Shown piece by piece: positions 23,255 through 25,222 of a stretch of DNA of 25,222 nucleotides (position 1 is the first letter of the stretch; every line of letters starts with the position of its first letter). Location of the stretch: contig DATJYV010000042.1 of assembly GCA_035499415.1 (NCBI GenBank), positions 1-25,222 on the forward strand. Reading direction: 5' to 3'. The position numbers and the translations under genes were made by a program. The DNA comes from DATJYV01 sp035499415 (GTDB lineage Bacteria; Bacteroidota; Ignavibacteria; UBA10030). The notes under the pieces were generated by a model, which saw only the letters and a program-made list of their open reading frames with translations, was not told the DNA's origin and searched no databases.

Positions 23255-24159
23255 CTCAGACCCTACGCGCACGGCCGATGATCGGGCGGGCGACGGAGTA
23301 TTTCCGGAAGCTCCAGCCGGTGATTTGCACGGCGCTGGAACAAGCGGATGGGAGCGCCAGATTTGTCCCGACGCTGTGGGAACATCCCGTCTCCGGCGGC
23401 GGCGATTCGCGCGTGATTCAGCATGGCGCCCTCTTCGAAAAGGGGGGCGTGAATTTTTCCGCCGTCGAATCTCCGTTGAATGAACTTCTCGCCGGACGGC
23501 TGGGCGTCAAACCCCAACGAGTCCACGCGGCCGGAATATCTCTCATCCTTCATCCCGAAAGCCCGATGATCCCGACCGTCCATTTTAATCTCCGGTACCT
23601 GGAGCTTGAAGACGGGGACGGATGGTTCGGCGGCGGGATCGACCTGACGCCGTACTATTTATTCGAAGACGACGTCGTACATTTTCACTCGACGCTTAAA
23701 GCGGCTTGCGACCGGTTCGACCCCCATCGATATCCGGACTTCAAGCGCAGATGCGATTCGTATTTTCAGGTCAAGCACCGGAATGAAGCACGGGGCGTTG
23801 GGGGGATTTTCTTCGACTACCTCCGCGACGACCCGGACCGCACGTTCGATTTTGTCGAATCCGTGGGCGCATCGTTCCTTCCGTCCTACCTTCCCCTGGT
23901 CGAACGTCGAAAGTCGGCTCCATGGGGAGCGCATGAAAAGGAGTGGCAGCTCCACCGGCGCGGGCGATACGTCGAATTCAACCTGGTCTACGACCGGGGG
24001 ACGCTTTTCGGTTTGGAAACCGGCGGCCGTCCGGAATCCATCCTCCTTTCGCTCCCTCCTTCCGCGAGCTGGGATCCGGCATTTCGCGTCGAGCCGGGGT
24101 CCAGGGAAGCGAAGCTCGTCGATGTGCTGCGGACGCCGAAAGACTGGGTGACGTTATGA
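23251..24159 (+). CDS. hemF: Oxygen-dependent coproporphyrinogen-III oxidase
   Basis: This 302-residue enzyme uses O2 to convert two propionates of coproporphyrinogen III to vinyl groups, giving protoporphyrinogen IX. Recognised by PTVHFNLRYLE, GWFGGGIDLTPYY, HRNEARGVGGIFFDYL and the terminal block RRGRYVEFNLVYDRGT with FGLETGGRPESILLSLPP. Length matches bacterial HemF (about 300). There is no radical-SAM motif, so this is not HemN/HemZ. Its presence implies that the organism makes heme under oxic conditions, although an oxygen-independent enzyme may lie elsewhere. The start ATG overlaps the hemE stop and the stop overlaps the hemH start, both as ATGA. Confidence 0.97.
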   Translation: MTQTLRARPMIGRATEYFRKLQPVICTALEQADGSARFVPTLWEHPVSGGGDSRVIQHGALFEKGGVNFSAVESPLNELLAGRLGVKPQRVHAAGISLILHPESPMIPTVHFNLRYLELEDGDGWFGGGIDLTPYYLFEDDVVHFHSTLKAACDRFDPHRYPDFKRRCDSYFQVKHRNEARGVGGIFFDYLRDDPDRTFDFVESVGASFLPSYLPLVERRKSAPWGAHEKEWQLHRRGRYVEFNLVYDRGTLFGLETGGRPESILLSLPPSASWDPAFRVEPGSREAKLVDVLRTPKDWVTL

Positions 24160-25142
24160 AAAAGAAACGACGTACAGGAGTGGTTCTGTTCCAATTGGGC
24201 GGCCCCGATTCTCTCGACGCCGTTGAGCCGTTCCTGTACAACCTTTTCTCCGACCCGGACATCATCGACCTTCCCGGCGCGTTCCTTTTCCGCAACGCGC
24301 TCGCGCGTTTCATATCTTCGCGGAGAGCGCCGAAAGTCCGCGCGTTGTACGATTCGATCGGCGGCAAATCGCCCATACTGAAACAAACGATGCTCCAGGC
24401 AACGCATCTCGCGGCGCTCCTCGCCCGCAAGGGATTGAATACCGACGTCCGCGTCGCAATGCGCTATTGGCATCCGTTCACCTCGGAAACGGCTGCGGAA
24501 CTTTTTCGGAATCCTCCGGACGAACTGATCCTCCTCCCTCTTTATCCGCAGTATTCCAAAGCCACGACCGCGTCCAGCTTCAACGAATGGGATCGAGTCG
24601 TACGGACGATGAATGTCGCCCGTATCCCGACAAAGCGTATCGAAAGCTACTTCGACCACCCGCTTTATATTGACGCGATCGTCGAACATGTCACCCAGAC
24701 GCTGGACCGATTCCCGAAAACAGAGCGCGGGAAGGCGCACCTGGTGTTCAGCGCGCATGGAATTCCGATGAAGCTCGTGAACGCGGGAGATCCGTATCCT
24801 GCCCACATCCGCCGCTCGTACGAACTCGTGCTCGAGCGGGGTCGCTTCAACCTGCCGCATCATCTTTGCTTCCAAAGCAAGGTCGGCCCTCAGAAGTGGC
24901 TCCAGCCGTCGCTCACCACGACCATTGAACGCCTTGCCGCGGAGGGAGTCACACACATGGTCGTTGTCCCGATCGCTTTCGTGACCGACCACATCGAGAC
25001 CCTTTCGGAGATCAACATCGAAGCGCGCAAGCACGCTTTTGCCCTCGGCGTCAAACGGTTCGAGATGATGCGCGCACTGACCGCGAGCAAGAAATTCATC
25101 GCGTGCCTCGCGGACCTCGTTATGCATCGGGCGAAAGGTTAG
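24156..25142 (+). CDS. hemH: Ferrochelatase
   Basis: This 328-residue enzyme inserts Fe2+ into the porphyrin. Motifs are VVLFQLGGPDSLDAVEPFLYNLF at the N-terminus (with the conserved LGGP), GGKSPI, the active-site histidine H201 in VFSAHGIPMK, and the metal-path glutamate E281 in FVTDHIETLSEIN, a near-exact family signature. With HemF beside it and a probable protoporphyrinogen oxidase after it, the protoporphyrin-dependent route (protoheme ferrochelatase) is the natural reading rather than the coproheme route of Gram-positives. The ATG at 24156 overlaps the hemF stop by ATGA; the open frame upstream of it runs inside hemF and is not part of the protein. The next gene starts after 2 nt. Confidence 0.97.
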   Translation: MKKKRRTGVVLFQLGGPDSLDAVEPFLYNLFSDPDIIDLPGAFLFRNALARFISSRRAPKVRALYDSIGGKSPILKQTMLQATHLAALLARKGLNTDVRVAMRYWHPFTSETAAELFRNPPDELILLPLYPQYSKATTASSFNEWDRVVRTMNVARIPTKRIESYFDHPLYIDAIVEHVTQTLDRFPKTERGKAHLVFSAHGIPMKLVNAGDPYPAHIRRSYELVLERGRFNLPHHLCFQSKVGPQKWLQPSLTTTIERLAAEGVTHMVVVPIAFVTDHIETLSEINIEARKHAFALGVKRFEMMRALTASKKFIACLADLVMHRAKG

Positions 25143-25144
25143 AC

Positions 25145-25222
25145 ATGGCCGAGCATCATACGTGCGTCGTCGTCGGCGCCGGTATTTCCGGGTTGGCCGC
25201 GGCGTGGTGGCTGCAAAAGGCC
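25145..25222 (+). CDS. hemY: Probable protoporphyrinogen oxidase, N-terminal fragment (3' end outside window)
   Basis: Only 26 codons are visible. They begin MAEHHTCVVVGAGISGLAAA, a dinucleotide-binding GxGxxG motif of FAD amine-oxidase-like enzymes. Protoporphyrinogen oxidase of the HemY (PPOX) type starts in this way, and the place, 2 nt behind hemH at the end of a complete heme series that still lacks this step, makes it the best call. The motif alone would also fit other FAD oxidases such as phytoene desaturase-like proteins. Confidence 0.7.
   Translation, partial: MAEHHTCVVVGAGISGLAAAWWLQKA

Noticed and set aside
23943..24155. N-terminal extension of HemH inside hemF
   Set aside because: The ferrochelatase fold starts at the ATG at 24156, which forms an ATGA junction with hemF.
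1..25222. tRNA, rRNA, insertion sequences, attachment sites or phage genes
   Set aside because: None could be recognised by reading either strand; coding is dense and all long frames with domain evidence are household or surface genes.

Overview
The window suggests a moderately GC-rich, Gram-negative bacterium of the Bacteroidota/Chlorobi/Ignavibacteria neighbourhood. Two very large secreted proteins end in a C-terminal domain opening with a QNYPNPFNP motif, which is typical of type IX secretion (T9SS, Por) cargo in that part of the tree. Heme is made by the glutamyl-tRNA (C5) route. The oxygen-dependent HemF, and the likely start of an oxygen-dependent protoporphyrinogen oxidase, point to at least facultative aerobic life. 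Species-level placement is not possible by reading alone.

Layout: (1) 1-3003 (+) is most of an RND-superfamily efflux pump subunit, cut at its N-terminus by the window edge. (2) 3045-11157 (-) is a two-gene surface-protein operon. It starts with a giant parallel beta-helix protein built from five ~1 kb modules and carrying a type I dockerin, a cohesin-like domain and a T9SS signal. It continues with a protein holding three cohesin-like domains, two bacterial Ig-like domains, an Fn3 domain and a T9SS signal, and closes with a clear rho-independent terminator. (3) 11543-12304 (-) is an atypical response regulator with a histidine-bearing helical C-terminus. (4) 12545-15361 (+) is a secreted M16 zinc peptidase with a good promoter and Shine-Dalgarno. 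(5) 15512-17980 (-) is an exported GH2 beta-galactosidase-type glycosidase with a TATAAT box almost touching its start codon. (6) 18296-25222 (+) is a tightly packed heme operon: HemX/CcsA-like membrane protein, hemA, hemC, hemD, hemE, hemF, hemH and the beginning of a probable hemY. Its genes overlap by ATGA junctions or longer, or are separated by no more than about 20 nt.

How the genes work together: the heme operon covers the steps from glutamyl-tRNA to protoheme except glutamate-1-semialdehyde aminomutase (hemL) and porphobilinogen synthase (hemB), which must lie elsewhere. The membrane protein at its head resembles HemX/CcsA but has lost most of the tryptophan-rich heme-handling segment, so a role in tuning HemA (as for HemX) is more likely than cytochrome c assembly. 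The most unusual part is the surface operon: intact dockerin calcium loops in one T9SS protein and several cohesin-like domains in its operon partner suggest a possible non-cellulosomal cohesin-dockerin assembly at the cell surface. This is an inference. No T9SS machinery genes, mobile elements, CRISPR arrays, rRNA or tRNA genes were recognised in the window.
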